Assembly (NCBI RefSeq): GCF_010365285.1
Contig: NZ_CP048286.1
Coordinates: forward strand, 1 to 64,000
Length of the DNA stretch: 64,000 nt
Reading direction: 5' to 3'
Origin: Paenibacillus rhizovicinus
GTDB taxonomy: Bacteria; Bacillota; Bacilli; Paenibacillales; Paenibacillaceae
Shown here: one piece after another, positions 17,021 to 25,431 of the stretch
How positions within the stretch are numbered: the first letter of the stretch is position 1
How the letters are laid out: the number at the start of each line of letters is the position of its first letter
Made by a program: the position numbers and the translations under genes
The notes under the pieces: model-generated
The model's database searches: none
Told to the model about the DNA's origin: nothing
Seen by the model: only the letters and a program-made list of their open reading frames with translations

Positions 17021-17040
17021 GTTGTAACCATTGTAGTTAC
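17021..17040 (-). promoter_or_regulatory. Putative Rrf2-type operator before its own gene
   Basis: GTTGTAACCATTGTAGTTAC contains GTAAC and GTTAC as inverted half sites, 15 bp before the start codon. It matches the site before the NmrA-like gene. Confidence 0.5.
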
Positions 17041-17112
17041 TTCGTAATAGAATGTCAACTCATAACCCGGTCAAAGTTAATTTTCGAGTTTATGCCCCGT
17101 TAGATTCCAATC

Positions 17113-17832
17113 TTATTGAGGGTTGGTTGTCCAAATTCCAGCGGCTTTGACGAATACACGCTGTGGTAATTTTAAAGTCATCAGTATCAACTCTGCCACA
17201 TCCTCCGGCTGCATCATCCGATCCTCTTCCCCTATTTTCAACCCTGCATTGGATGCCAGCTCGGTGTTAACGGTACTTGGTGTTAGGGCCGTTACCCGAA
17301 TATTGGATTTGCGTACTTCCTGCATTAGGGATTCGGTCATTCCGATCACCGCAAATTTGGAGGCGCTGTAGGCGGAAGCAGTAGCGTTTCCACGCTCGCC
17401 GGCGGAGGAAGAAATATTAATAATAGAACCGCTGCTTTGTTTCAGCATGGCAGGCAGAACAGCACGAGTTACGTAGTAGGTCCCAAGGACATTCGTTTTG
17501 ATGATATTCTCCCACACATCGGGATCCATATCGAGCAGTGTTCCGAACTGCGCGATTCCCGCATTATTAAGCAAAATATCGATGGACCCGAGTCTTTCGA
17601 TCAAATTGGAAACGGCGGCGTCCACTTCAGCCTTAACAGATACATCAGCGGTTGCAATAAAAACTTTTATTCCATAAATCCGGGTCAATTCTGCCTGTAA
17701 GGACTCCAAGTCGCTGTTCGTTCTTGCTATTAAACCAAGCTGTACGCCTTCTGTGGCCAAAGCAATCGCTGTCGCCTTTCCGATTCCTTTCCCCGCTCCG
17801 GTAATAATTGCTGTCTTATTGTGCAATTCCAT
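17113..17832 (-). CDS. SDR-family oxidoreductase (FabG/YqjQ-like)
   Basis: The 239-residue protein is a classical SDR: TGAGKGIG cofactor motif at about 10-17, NNAG at about 88-91, catalytic Ser in NISSSAG, and Tyr-x3-Lys in YSASK. The ATG at 17832 is preferred because GGGAGAG lies 6 bp upstream. NADPH-dependent reduction of a keto group is expected; no substrate is evident. It is a single gene on the minus strand in a region rich in redox enzymes. Confidence 0.85.
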   Translation of the reverse strand: MELHNKTAIITGAGKGIGKATAIALATEGVQLGLIARTNSDLESLQAELTRIYGIKVFIATADVSVKAEVDAAVSNLIERLGSIDILLNNAGIAQFGTLLDMDPDVWENIIKTNVLGTYYVTRAVLPAMLKQSSGSIINISSSAGERGNATASAYSASKFAVIGMTESLMQEVRKSNIRVTALTPSTVNTELASNAGLKIGEEDRMMQPEDVAELILMTLKLPQRVFVKAAGIWTTNPQ

Positions 17833-18203
17833 GAAGATCTCTCCCATTCAATCGTCTAATTAGTCCAACCACGATAAACTGAAAAAATGATTTTCAGTTT
17901 GTCTCTCGTGCAATAATATTTCCACACGTACCACTTTATTATTAGCGTCTGCTAATGTATTCTTAACATCTCGAATCGGATGTAGTCCTTGGCCGGTTTC
18001 CACTCTCCGTTCTTCCCCTTCCTCCCATAGTTACTTGTATATGAATATAGGGTGGAAATTCAGCCTTGACGGTTATCGCAGTCACGAAACTTTTCAATTT
18101 CTGTAAATACTACGGATCGTATATTCTTTCCATGCTTGGTTACTAAGGCTTCCCGGTGCATATGCTCATTCCGCCCCAAAAAACTTATACTTTCTATAAT
18201 GTT
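17833..18203. other. Intergenic region with a hairpin and a very short frame
   Basis: AAACTGAAAA and TTTTCAGTTT form a 10-bp hairpin at about 17877-17901. A 33-codon minus-strand frame (18060-18161, MHREALVTKHGKNIRS...) has a start but a poor ribosome site and may be a remnant. Nothing else is supported. Confidence 0.3.
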
Positions 18204-18226
18204 AAAAAAGCCGCAATTTTCGCGGC
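18204..18226 (-). terminator. Terminator of the old yellow enzyme gene
   Basis: On the minus strand GCCGCGAAAATTGCGGC is followed by TTTTTT, a textbook Rho-independent terminator about 95 bp past the stop codon. Nearly the same hairpin appears inside the family B copies at 22356 and 34838. Confidence 0.75.
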
Positions 18227-18320
18227 CTTAGTATCTATGATCCGAACTGAAGATCGGCTTAATACAGGAGGCGTGACGGAAAATCCGGCAGCGGACGGGC
18301 AGCAAGCCGCGGCGAAGCAT

Positions 18321-19445
18321 TCAATCCACTACCGGGAACCAGCCCGGCGCGCCCATGATGCACCGCCAGAGCGGATCCGGGATGATCAGCCGGCGCTGGT
18401 CGTGTTTGCTGAGCGTCGTTGCGATCTCAGCCTCCCGGCCTTCAGCTACCTTAGCGACCCAATCGGGCTCCATGATCAGCTCGCGGCCGAGGGCAACCAG
18501 CGCCGCGCCCGTCAGCAGCGCCTCCAGCGCTTCCTCGGGCGTATGCACGGAGCCGACGCCGATGACGGGCGTCCGTCCGCCGGCCGTATCCACAATCCAT
18601 TGCAGCCGCGACTTACTTTCGTCCGCCCCGACCCGCGGTTTGGACGAGAAGTCCATGAGCGACACATGGAGGTAGTCCAGCTCCAGGCCCGCGAGCACGT
18701 CGACCAACTTCAACGTGTCATCCATCGTGATGCCATTCTCCTCCGGTTCTTCCGGCGAGAAGCGGTATCCGACGGCAAACGGCCGATTGGCATGCTCGGC
18801 GACGACCCGCTTCACCTCGTCCACCACTGCAAGCGGAAACGTCAGCCGTTTCGTCAGATCCCCGCCCCAGCGGTCGACGCGGCGGTTCGTATGCGGCGAG
18901 AAAAACTGCTGCAGCAGGTATCCGTTCGCGCCGTGAATCTCTACACCGTCGAAGCCCGCCTCAATCGCCCGCCGTGTCGTCTCCCCGAAGTCGCGCACGA
19001 TGGCTTCGATCTCGTCATCCTGGAGCGGCCTTGGCCTGACATTCGCGTTCTGTTCCGACGGTACGTCGCTCGCGCTCACGATATCCCCGCCCGGTACCAA
19101 CTCCGGCGGGCACAATCGCCCACCGTGGAAAATCTGCAGCAGCGCCACGGCGCCTTTTTCCTTGATCGCGGATGCAAGACGCCGCAGACCTGGGATCATG
19201 TCGTCGGTGTCGGCGCCGAACTCGCCGGCGAACCCTTTGCCGTTGCGGGTGACGTAGGTGCATGCGGTCACAACTATGCCGACGCCGCCGGCGCGGCGGA
19301 TGTAATAGTCGACCTCGGTGTCCGACACCGTGCCGTCCTCATTTGACGACCAGTTCGTCATCGGGGCCATGACGATTCGATTGTCCAGCCGGATGCCGCT
19401 TCGCAGCGTAAAGTTTTCAAATAATGGCTTATATTTGGGGTTCAT
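18321..19445 (-). CDS. NADH:flavin oxidoreductase, old yellow enzyme family
   Basis: The 374-residue protein is an FMN TIM barrel. Visible motifs are NRIVMAPMTN near the N-terminus, LLQIFHGGR, the active-site and FMN region GVEIHGANGYLLQQFFSPHTNRR, and VGSVHTPEEALEAL plus ALGRELIMEPDW for phosphate binding. The family reduces alpha,beta-unsaturated carbonyls and other electrophiles with NAD(P)H. The start ATG has AAGGAGGCATACGC. The gene is markedly more GC-rich than its neighbours, which suggests separate acquisition. It is divergent from the zinc dehydrogenase gene. Confidence 0.88.
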   Translation of the reverse strand: MNPKYKPLFENFTLRSGIRLDNRIVMAPMTNWSSNEDGTVSDTEVDYYIRRAGGVGIVVTACTYVTRNGKGFAGEFGADTDDMIPGLRRLASAIKEKGAVALLQIFHGGRLCPPELVPGGDIVSASDVPSEQNANVRPRPLQDDEIEAIVRDFGETTRRAIEAGFDGVEIHGANGYLLQQFFSPHTNRRVDRWGGDLTKRLTFPLAVVDEVKRVVAEHANRPFAVGYRFSPEEPEENGITMDDTLKLVDVLAGLELDYLHVSLMDFSSKPRVGADESKSRLQWIVDTAGGRTPVIGVGSVHTPEEALEALLTGAALVALGRELIMEPDWVAKVAEGREAEIATTLSKHDQRRLIIPDPLWRCIMGAPGWFPVVD

Positions 19446-19724
19446 GCGTATGCCTCCTTGTGGATGATTACACCTATACTAGATTGTTCAATAACGGAAA
19501 AATCATGTAAAGATGAAATCAGCTAGAGATACGGTACGCCTTGTCCAATCGGGTACGGAAGCTGAGCGCGCATGAGCCGCACAACGAATATGTTTCCTTT
19601 CTTGTTCTTAGGCGCTTCGCGGCTGTCGAAAATACCGTATATCGAATGTATGAGCCTCACTCTCCAATTCCATAATAGAAGCCATGCATGCAAATTTAAG
19701 GCATGTCATAACAGGAGGGTGATT

Positions 19725-20864
19725 ATGAAGGCTGTAACTTTCAATGGCGTGAAGAACATGCAAGTGAAGCAGGTCGCGGATCCGACGATTCAGAAAAAAG
19801 ACGGGATTATCGTCAGGATCACCTCGACCGCCATATGCGGTTCCGATCTCCATATCTACCAGGGGGCGATTCAGGCCCAAAACGGATATGTGGTCGGACA
19901 TGAACCGATGGGCATCGTCGAAGAAGTGGGCCCCGAGGTGACAAAGGTCAAAAAAGGGGACCGGGTCGTGCTCCCGTTCAATATCTCGTGCGGCAGCTGT
20001 CATTACTGCCAGCATGATATGGAGAGCCAATGCGACAACTCCAACCCTAATCCCCAAGTGGATACGGGAGCTTACTTTGGGTTTACCGAACGTTACGGGA
20101 ATTATTCGGGCGGACAAGCCGAATTGCTTTACGTGCCGTACGGCAATTTCATGCCTCTCGTTATTCCGGAGTCATGCGAATTGGAGGATGAGAAGCTTCT
20201 GTTCCTGTCCGACGTGTTGCCGACGGCCTATTGGAGCGTGGACAACGGCGGCGTGAAGCAGGGAGATACGGTGGTGGTGCTCGGTTGCGGCCCCGTCGGC
20301 TTGATGGCACAAAAATTCGCCTGGATGAAAGGAGCCAAACGGGTCATTGCGGTCGACAATCTCCCATACCGGCTGAACCATGCCAAAAAAATGAATAACG
20401 TCGAAATCTTCAACTTTGAAGATTACAAAGACATGGGGCTGCATATCAAAGAAATAACGAGCGGGGGTGCGGATGTCGTCATCGATTGCGTCGGAATGGA
20501 CGGCAAGAAGACCCCATTGGAGGAGGAAGAGCAGAAGGCCAAGCTGGTTGGCGGAACGCTCAGCCCGATCAACATCGCGATGAATGCGGTGCGGAAATTC
20601 GGCACGATTCAGATTACGGGGGTATATGGGTCTAAATACAATCAGTTCATGTTCGGAAACATTTGGGAACGAAACGTAAAACTGACTATGGGACAGGCGC
20701 CCGTGATTCATTACATGCCGATGCTGTATCAAAAAATTATGGCAGGCGAGTTCGATCCGACGGAAATCATCACGCATAAAGTACCGCTCGATCAGGCGCA
20801 TAATGCGTACAACACCTTCTACAACCATGCGGACGAATGCATTAAATTCGTCCTGAAGCCTTAA
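19725..20864 (+). CDS. Zinc-dependent alcohol dehydrogenase, formaldehyde dehydrogenase-like
   Basis: The start is the ATG at 19725 with AGGAGGG upstream; the longer frame lacks support. The 379-residue MDR protein has the catalytic-zinc set CGSDLH and GHEPMGIVEEVG, a cysteine-rich structural zinc loop (CGSCHYCQHDMESQC), and the NAD-binding motif VVLGCGPVGLMAQ followed by VIAVDN. Length and the extended C-terminal half resemble glutathione-independent formaldehyde/alcohol dehydrogenases. It probably oxidises alcohols or aldehydes in the cytoplasm. It is a single gene with a terminator right after it. Confidence 0.88.
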   Translation: MKAVTFNGVKNMQVKQVADPTIQKKDGIIVRITSTAICGSDLHIYQGAIQAQNGYVVGHEPMGIVEEVGPEVTKVKKGDRVVLPFNISCGSCHYCQHDMESQCDNSNPNPQVDTGAYFGFTERYGNYSGGQAELLYVPYGNFMPLVIPESCELEDEKLLFLSDVLPTAYWSVDNGGVKQGDTVVVLGCGPVGLMAQKFAWMKGAKRVIAVDNLPYRLNHAKKMNNVEIFNFEDYKDMGLHIKEITSGGADVVIDCVGMDGKKTPLEEEEQKAKLVGGTLSPINIAMNAVRKFGTIQITGVYGSKYNQFMFGNIWERNVKLTMGQAPVIHYMPMLYQKIMAGEFDPTEIITHKVPLDQAHNAYNTFYNHADECIKFVLKP

Positions 20865-20882
20865 ATGATGGCATGAAAAAGA

Positions 20883-20922
20883 GGGGCTGTGCCATGGGTA
20901 TTGTACCCTGTGGGACAGCCCC
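20883..20922 (+). terminator. Terminator of the zinc dehydrogenase gene
   Basis: GGGGCTGT and ACAGCCCC pair, with an inner GGGTA/TACCC stem, 18 bp after the stop codon. The T tract after it is poor. Confidence 0.6.
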
Positions 20923-20929
20923 ATGTGTT

Positions 20930-21337
20930 TAACGATTTTTCGTCAATATTAGCGAGACCAAGTTTCACCGTTAATCAACCGCGAGCGGTTAAATGAGGCT
21001 GTGCTCAAACCGCTTTCGCAGCTTGCAGGTGATAATGACAGACAAACGAACCTTTAATGGCAGGATACTCTAATGAAAGCGTTAGCATCGCCCTCTCAGA
21101 TATCACCCTGCTTATGGAAGCGCTTCATCTTGAGGATGAGATTTGCCATCGGGAATGGGATCAAGTTCTTGTCATGTTACGGTGACACGAACTTGATCCC
21201 ATAAGTTTAAAAATGCCAAGAGAGGCCGAAAACGGCTTCGTGCCATACTCTTTCGAGTGATGATTCCGTTGGTGGCTAAAAACACAACCTATCGCGCTTC
21301 TCCATAGTTGTTATTCTTTATTGTCCCGGTTAGACAA
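20930..21337. other. Intergenic region with a gene fragment and a degenerate family B hairpin
   Basis: On the plus strand an open stretch ending at a TGA near 21183 reads MAGYSNESVSIALSDITLLM and HLEDEICHREWDQVLVML, probably the 3' end of an unidentified gene. Its last codons lie in a hairpin (GGGATCAAGTTCTTGTCA 21157-21174 with TGACACGAACTTGATCCC 21183-21200), the central hairpin of family B with the word GGGAT. The outer repeats are not clear, so this is a decayed or partial copy. Confidence 0.4.
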
Positions 21338-22099
21338 CTATTGCTCAAATTCGACCGCCACCATCCGTTCTCCCGTCACTCCCTCCGCGTCCGGTGAAGC
21401 GAGGTAGATAATGGGTGCTGCCATAATTTCCGGCGTTAGCAGACGCGCCTGCTGGCCAAGTTCCTTGCGCAGTTCGTCCGGAATCATACCGGTCACCGTC
21501 GCCCCACCGGGAAGCAGCATATTGACTGCCACGCCATGTTCCCTTAGGTCTTCTGCCATGATATAAGAGAGCGATTCGGTTGCCGCGCGTGACGGACCGT
21601 AAGGCACGAAGCCTTTTCTTTTCATGGTTTCATAGTTCATTGAAATGTTGATAATGCGCCCCTTGCCCTGCTCGATCATAAGAGGCGCAAAAGCGCGGGC
21701 GACGAGGAAATAACCCGTCACGTTGGTGTCTATCAAATTCCGAAACCCTTCGGGCGTTACCTGGTAAAAAGGCTGAGGTTCGGTGAGAAAGCGGGGATTT
21801 ACTGTCTTCATTCCGATCCCGGCGTTGTTCACCAGCACATCGAGTCCGCCCCATTCGCGGCGGACCCAACGGGCAGCTTCCTCTGCTGACTGCTCGGATC
21901 GCACGTCAAGCGGCAGGGCGTGCGCATCGTATCCTCTTTTTATAAAGCCGGCAACCGCTTGATCTAACTTATCACCCGCTCTAGAGGATACCGCTACCTT
22001 TGCCCCTTCCGCCAGCAGCGCTTCCGCCATCGCATAGCCCAAACCGCCGGACGATCCCGTAACGAGCGCCCGAATGCCTTCCAACCTTTTGTTCGTCAT
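21338..22099 (-). CDS. SDR-family oxidoreductase with YxxxR instead of YxxxK
   Basis: The protein has 253 residues: cofactor motif TGSSGGLG at about 15-22, NNAG in LVNNAGIG, IINISMNYE in place of the usual Ser strand, then VPYGPSRAATESL, where the catalytic Lys is Arg. Strands and the C-terminal GVTGERMVAVEF fit a classical SDR. The Lys-to-Arg change may weaken or alter catalysis. RBS GGGTGACAT precedes the ATG. It is a single gene. Confidence 0.8.
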   Translation of the reverse strand: MTNKRLEGIRALVTGSSGGLGYAMAEALLAEGAKVAVSSRAGDKLDQAVAGFIKRGYDAHALPLDVRSEQSAEEAARWVRREWGGLDVLVNNAGIGMKTVNPRFLTEPQPFYQVTPEGFRNLIDTNVTGYFLVARAFAPLMIEQGKGRIINISMNYETMKRKGFVPYGPSRAATESLSYIMAEDLREHGVAVNMLLPGGATVTGMIPDELRKELGQQARLLTPEIMAAPIIYLASPDAEGVTGERMVAVEFEQ

Positions 22100-22355
22100 G
22101 TTATGTCACCCTTTCGTTCATACGTCTTTACTATCGCGCTCCCTATTTTACCCAACGTTTACAAATAACTTGCTCGAAAGACGATATCATTCCCAGTTGG
22201 GGTTATCCCTTAACGGTGTACCGAACGGGAATCGACGGTAACACCGAGCAGCCATTGTAGCTATTAGTTATCTAATCGACGGTCCCATCGGCGAACCACC
22301 GCGCCGAGAACATGCGGAGATAACCAGCCCGTTACCAGCGACCAAAAAGGACTCT
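22100..22355. other. Intergenic region with a possible solo family A left unit
   Basis: There is no gene. At about 22322-22340 ATAACCAGCCCGTTACCAG resembles the left unit of family A. The matching right half lies on the other side of the family B element at 22356-22501, as though that element had inserted into a family A repeat. Confidence 0.35.
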
Positions 22356-22501
22356 TGTCGGAAATGTTACAAAGTTCTTGTCACCTATCAGGAATGTTAT
22401 CAAGTTCTTGTCATTTCATTTTGACAAGAACTTGATAACATAAAACAAAAAAGCCGCAATTTATGCGACTCTGAATGTTACCATGTTCTTGTCATCCGAC
22501 A
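22356..22501. mobile_element. Family B structured element, copy 3 (146 bp)
   Basis: The ends are TGTCGGAAATG and, inverted, TGTCGGATGAC. The three 20-bp repeats (22363, 22393, 22474) all open with AATGTTA. The second forms a 19-bp perfect hairpin with 22422-22440 (8-nt loop). A small hairpin, GTCGC-ATAAATT-GCGGC followed by TTTTTT on the minus strand, looks like an intrinsic terminator inside the element. No reading frame is present. Confidence 0.7.
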
Positions 22502-22546
22502 GCTGCCGCTGCGTTTCCATTCAGCTATTTTTCCCAGTTAGTTTAA
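22502..22546. repeat. Family A border repeat, right half (A5)
   Basis: GCTGCCGCTGCG is followed by TTCAGCTATTTTTCCCAGTTAG, the right side of family A. Its inverted GTTAG gives the stop codon (AAC-TAA) of the gene at 22538-22807. Confidence 0.5.
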
Positions 22547-22807
22547 TGATGGTTGGTCTAAAACTACCATAATTTTATTAGCAATGCCTTGATATTCACT
22601 GTGACTGATATTTAATTTACCATCAGGATAATACATTTCAAGAATTGTTTGCAGATAGCTGATAATGATTTCAGGATTTCTAGTCCTTCCACTCTGAATA
22701 CATTTTAATATCTCAATTGATTCTACCCCATATATATTATTGGGTTTCAAACCGTAGGGGTCCCACTCTTCAATAATTTCTTTTAATTTCGTTATTAAAA
22801 TCCCCAT
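22538..22807 (-). CDS. Small protein resembling DUF1871
   Basis: The 89-residue acidic helical protein has the pattern LKEIIEEWDPYGL at the N-terminus, then GVESIEILKCIQ and ISYLQTILEMYYPDG. This layout resembles DUF1871 proteins of Bacillus, which are of unknown function; the match is by eye. The ATG at 22807 has GGGGGAGCAG upstream. It is a lone gene between two family A repeats, with its stop codon inside one. The first 13 codons and upstream region are duplicated at 35291-35330. Confidence 0.55.
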   Translation of the reverse strand: MGILITKLKEIIEEWDPYGLKPNNIYGVESIEILKCIQSGRTRNPEIIISYLQTILEMYYPDGKLNISHSEYQGIANKIMVVLDQPSLN

Positions 22808-22865
22808 TCTGCTCCCCCTGGCCTATAATCTCATTTCCCTAAGCTTTCGGTGAAGTAATTAAATT

Positions 22866-22962
22866 ATCCTGCCGGTTCCTTCAAAAGAAAACGGCACCCG
22901 ATCGTTTGCCGGCTGCCGTTGTGTCTTCATTCAGCTATAGTTCCCCGATAGTTCAATGATGC
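22866..22962. repeat. Family A border repeat, copy A6 (complete)
   Basis: It has ATCCTGCCGGTTCCTTCAA, a stem of AACGGCA.CC with GG.TGCCGTT, then GTGTCTTCATTCAGCTATAG and CCCCGATAGTTCAATGA. It separates the DUF1871-like gene from the HxlR unit. Confidence 0.65.
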
Positions 22963-23053
22963 AGCCTTGATACTTGACGAGGTTCCCGTTCTGTCTGTAA
23001 AGGCAAATTTTAAGGCCATCCTTGTTAGGATAGCCTCTGTTTGCTCTTGACAA

Positions 23054-23419
23054 TCACATCACCTTTTCTGCTTCTTCCTCTGCCTTATCCGACTCTTTCC
23101 GTAGATATGCGCCATATTCCTGAGTCCACGTCCACATGGCAGCGAAAATCGGCTGAAGGCCCTTCCCGGCCGCCGTTAAATCGTATTCAACATGTAACGG
23201 CACGCCGGGGTACAACGTGCGTGTGACGAGCCCCTTCTCCTCAAGCAGGCGCAGCCGGTCCGTCAATGTTTTGGGGCTAATCGGATGCAACCTACGGCGC
23301 AATTCCCCGAACCGTCGGTTACCGTTAAACAACTCGAACAAGAGAAGGATCATCCACTTACTATCCAGTATTTCAAGAATCGGCTCGACCTTCCCAGGGC
23401 AAGATTGATCCATTTCCAT
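23054..23419 (-). CDS. HxlR-family transcriptional regulator, copy 1
   Basis: The 121-residue winged-helix protein has the HxlR pattern: CPGKVEPILEILDSKWMILLLFEL, then RFGELRRRLHPISPKTLTDRLRLLEEKGLV and LTAAGKGLQPIF. The single N-terminal Cys (Cys7) is in the position used by thiol-sensing members such as YodB and HypR. It is divergent from the dehalogenase gene with a 126-bp shared promoter region, so it probably controls that gene in response to electrophiles or quinones (inference). RBS GGAGGAATCG precedes the ATG. Copy 2 at 35538 differs at only two residues near the C-terminus. Confidence 0.85.
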   Translation of the reverse strand: MEMDQSCPGKVEPILEILDSKWMILLLFELFNGNRRFGELRRRLHPISPKTLTDRLRLLEEKGLVTRTLYPGVPLHVEYDLTAAGKGLQPIFAAMWTWTQEYGAYLRKESDKAEEEAEKVM

Positions 23420-23545
23420 TCACGATTCCTCCATAGTTCATTTTTTGAAACTATTGCACTTAAATGTAACTACTTTTCAAATGTACCATAGATCCAATAT
23501 GATGTGAACCAGGGAAAGAAATAAATGGATAAGGAGTGAACAGCA

Positions 23546-24436
23546 TTGAATAGACCGTTTCAAGTTGATCCAGCGGAATACCCGTTCAATGATCATTGGC
23601 TGCCTTACCGCGACGGACACATCCATTACCTCGATGAAGGTAGGGGACCGACAGTTCTACTTTTACACGGTAATCCTACATGGTCGTATCTGTATCGGAA
23701 TGTGATCAAAGAGCTTCGCGGGGAGTTCCGTCTTATCGCTCCCGATTACCCCGGATTTGGGATGTCGAAAGCACCGAGTGGTTACCACTTTACGCCGCAA
23801 GAGCAATCGGAAGCCGTTCAAGCGATTATTCGCCATTTAGACCTAAAGGATTTTATATTAGTGGTTCAAGATTGGGGAGGACCGATCGGCATGGATTACG
23901 CGGTACAAAATCGGGCTAACTTGCGCGGAATCGTCGTTATGAATACTTGGGCATGGCCTGCAAAAATTTTGCCAATGAAGATGTTCTCGCTCGCAATGGG
24001 GGGATGGCCGATCGGGTATTGGCTTCAGACACGGCGCAATTTCTTCGCCAAAGTTATTGTTCCGCATGGCATATACCAGGCCGACAAAGTCACGGATAGC
24101 TTGCGCAAAGCTTATACCGACCCGTTCCCGACCCCGAAGTCCAGAAAACCGACATGGGTATTTCCGAGGAATATCCGCAAAGCACAGACATGGCTCGCCA
24201 GCATTGAATCGAAGTTGTCGAATTTGGCCGATTTACCCTCACAAATTTTATGGGGAACGAAAGACAGCGCCGGCTTTCCGCCGGAACAAATGGTTAAATG
24301 GCAAACCCATCTACCAATGAACGAAACCGAGATCCTCGAAGATGCCTCACACTATGTGCAAGAGGATCGTCCAGATCGGGTAGCGGCATCCATTCGAAAA
24401 ATACTGAACAGAACACAAGGAGGAGTATTACAATGA
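23546..24436 (+). CDS. Haloalkane dehalogenase-type alpha/beta hydrolase, copy 1
   Basis: The 296-residue protein starts at TTG 23546 behind AAGGAGTG. Hallmarks of haloalkane dehalogenases are present: HGNPTWSYLYR (halide-binding Asn43), nucleophile Asp109 in VVQDWGG with the halide-binding Trp110, and catalytic His269 in DASHYVQED. The acid is probably the Asp of WGTKD. The enzyme would cleave carbon-halogen bonds hydrolytically in the cytoplasm, although close homologues can have other substrates. Its stop overlaps the start of the next gene (ATGA), so the two are translationally coupled. Copy 2 at 36030 is frameshifted. Confidence 0.85.
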   Translation: MNRPFQVDPAEYPFNDHWLPYRDGHIHYLDEGRGPTVLLLHGNPTWSYLYRNVIKELRGEFRLIAPDYPGFGMSKAPSGYHFTPQEQSEAVQAIIRHLDLKDFILVVQDWGGPIGMDYAVQNRANLRGIVVMNTWAWPAKILPMKMFSLAMGGWPIGYWLQTRRNFFAKVIVPHGIYQADKVTDSLRKAYTDPFPTPKSRKPTWVFPRNIRKAQTWLASIESKLSNLADLPSQILWGTKDSAGFPPEQMVKWQTHLPMNETEILEDASHYVQEDRPDRVAASIRKILNRTQGGVLQ

Positions 24437-24942
24437 AAACAATTTTATGGGCAACTTTAACCGCTAACGGCAATTATGCGCAATCCGGTCCTGAAAACCC
24501 ACCGAAAAAAGAAGCAGTAGCAGACTTCGCAACACACGCTCAAGCTGCAGGGAATTTTATAGTCGGGCGGCGGACTTTCGAAGCTATGCGCGGGAATGGT
24601 GGTGCAGGACCCTTTGGCGAAGTGGATATCGTCGTAGTTTCGAAAAACGCATCAGTAATTCCGGGAGTAACCGTGGTGCGGTCGCCTCAGGAGGCCTTGA
24701 ACTACTTGCAGCATAAAGGCCATCAAACCGCGCTCATTAGTGGCGGTGCCGATATCCATAATTCATTTCTAGGCCAAGGACTTGTAAACGAAGTGATTTT
24801 TAATGTGGCGCCTGTGTTGGAAGGTAAAGGGCTAAATCTTCTAATCGACAAAAATAACTACCAATATAAGCATGTAAGATTGCTAGACTGCAAGCCCCTC
24901 GGCGGCGACGTTATTCAACTGCGTTATGCGATTGACCGATAA
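24433..24942 (+). CDS. RibD C-terminal/dihydrofolate-reductase-like protein, copy 1
   Basis: The start ATG at 24433 has AAGGAGGAGTATTACA. The 169-residue protein has the DHFR/RibD-C fold: MKTILWATLTANGNYAQ, then a glycine-rich FIVGRRTFEAM and ALISGGADIHNSFLGQGLVNEVIFNVAPVLEGKG, the usual C-terminal signature of the YyaP/YwjB-type reductases. NADPH-dependent reduction is likely; the substrate is unknown. It is coupled to the dehalogenase, with which it forms a two-gene operon divergent from the HxlR gene. Confidence 0.8.
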   Translation: MKTILWATLTANGNYAQSGPENPPKKEAVADFATHAQAAGNFIVGRRTFEAMRGNGGAGPFGEVDIVVVSKNASVIPGVTVVRSPQEALNYLQHKGHQTALISGGADIHNSFLGQGLVNEVIFNVAPVLEGKGLNLLIDKNNYQYKHVRLLDCKPLGGDVIQLRYAIDR

Positions 24943-24957
24943 AAGGTTTGTCGCATT

Positions 24958-25431
24958 CCAGATGTAGACAGGTTTTTGCTTCCCGTTGCGCAGCTACGCG
25001 TTCTCCTGCCCGTTACTTCAATAATAATTGGAGCCGTCACTAAGCAACTCGTATACGGAAAAAAGGTAATGTAGGAACATTGCCTTTAGCTAAGGGCAGA
25101 GAATGATGTGAGATGATCAAAGTATCTTGTCCATCATCCCCTCGTTTACAGGGTATGTCGTTAAAATCAAATTTCTTGTACCCTTATCCCCGTTAGCCAT
25201 CCATGCATCTCTTTGCTGCACCGCAGAGCATGAAAGTTAGATCGTTCTTTCACAGGCTGCCGATGTCGGCATCCTGTTCTATGTTGCGCAAATCTGCCCA
25301 TTACTTCAATGAAAAGAGCAGACCATCGTCGTGATCTGCTCTTTTCAACTATCGTTCCCAGTTAGCTTAACAGACAGATATTTGATGCTAAAATTAATCT
25401 GGTTTTCTTTGCAACGCTGCATACTCTTTGA
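24958..25431. other. Gene-free stretch with family A pieces
   Basis: A solo left unit (CCTGCCCGTTACTTCAATA) lies at about 25014-25032 and a complete family A copy at 25294-25371. Between them are GC-rich words of further eroded copies (GGCTGCCGATGTCGGCATCC near 25243). No gene is supported. Confidence 0.4.
25294..25371. repeat. Family A border repeat, copy A8 (complete)
   Basis: It has CTGCCCATTACTTCAATGA, an 11-bp perfect stem AAAAGAGCAGA (25312-25322) with TCTGCTCTTTT (25335-25345), then CAACTATCGTTCCCAGTTAG. The stem has a different sequence from other copies but the same place and length. With A and T tails it could also terminate transcription. Confidence 0.65.

Larger units (their letters stand above)
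22768..24957. repeat. Segmental duplication, copy 1 (about 2.15 kb)
   Basis: This segment matches 35291-37436 almost base for base. It contains the start of the DUF1871-like gene, a family A repeat and the HxlR, dehalogenase and reductase genes. Copy 1 has intact genes and continues into the full DUF1871-like gene, so it is the likely source. A short stretch near 22840-22880 is missing from copy 2. Confidence 0.9.

Noticed and set aside
18156..19346. 396-codon plus-strand frame over the old yellow enzyme gene
   Set aside because: It is Arg/His-rich and unlike any protein; the minus strand carries a complete OYE with all motifs and a good ribosome site.
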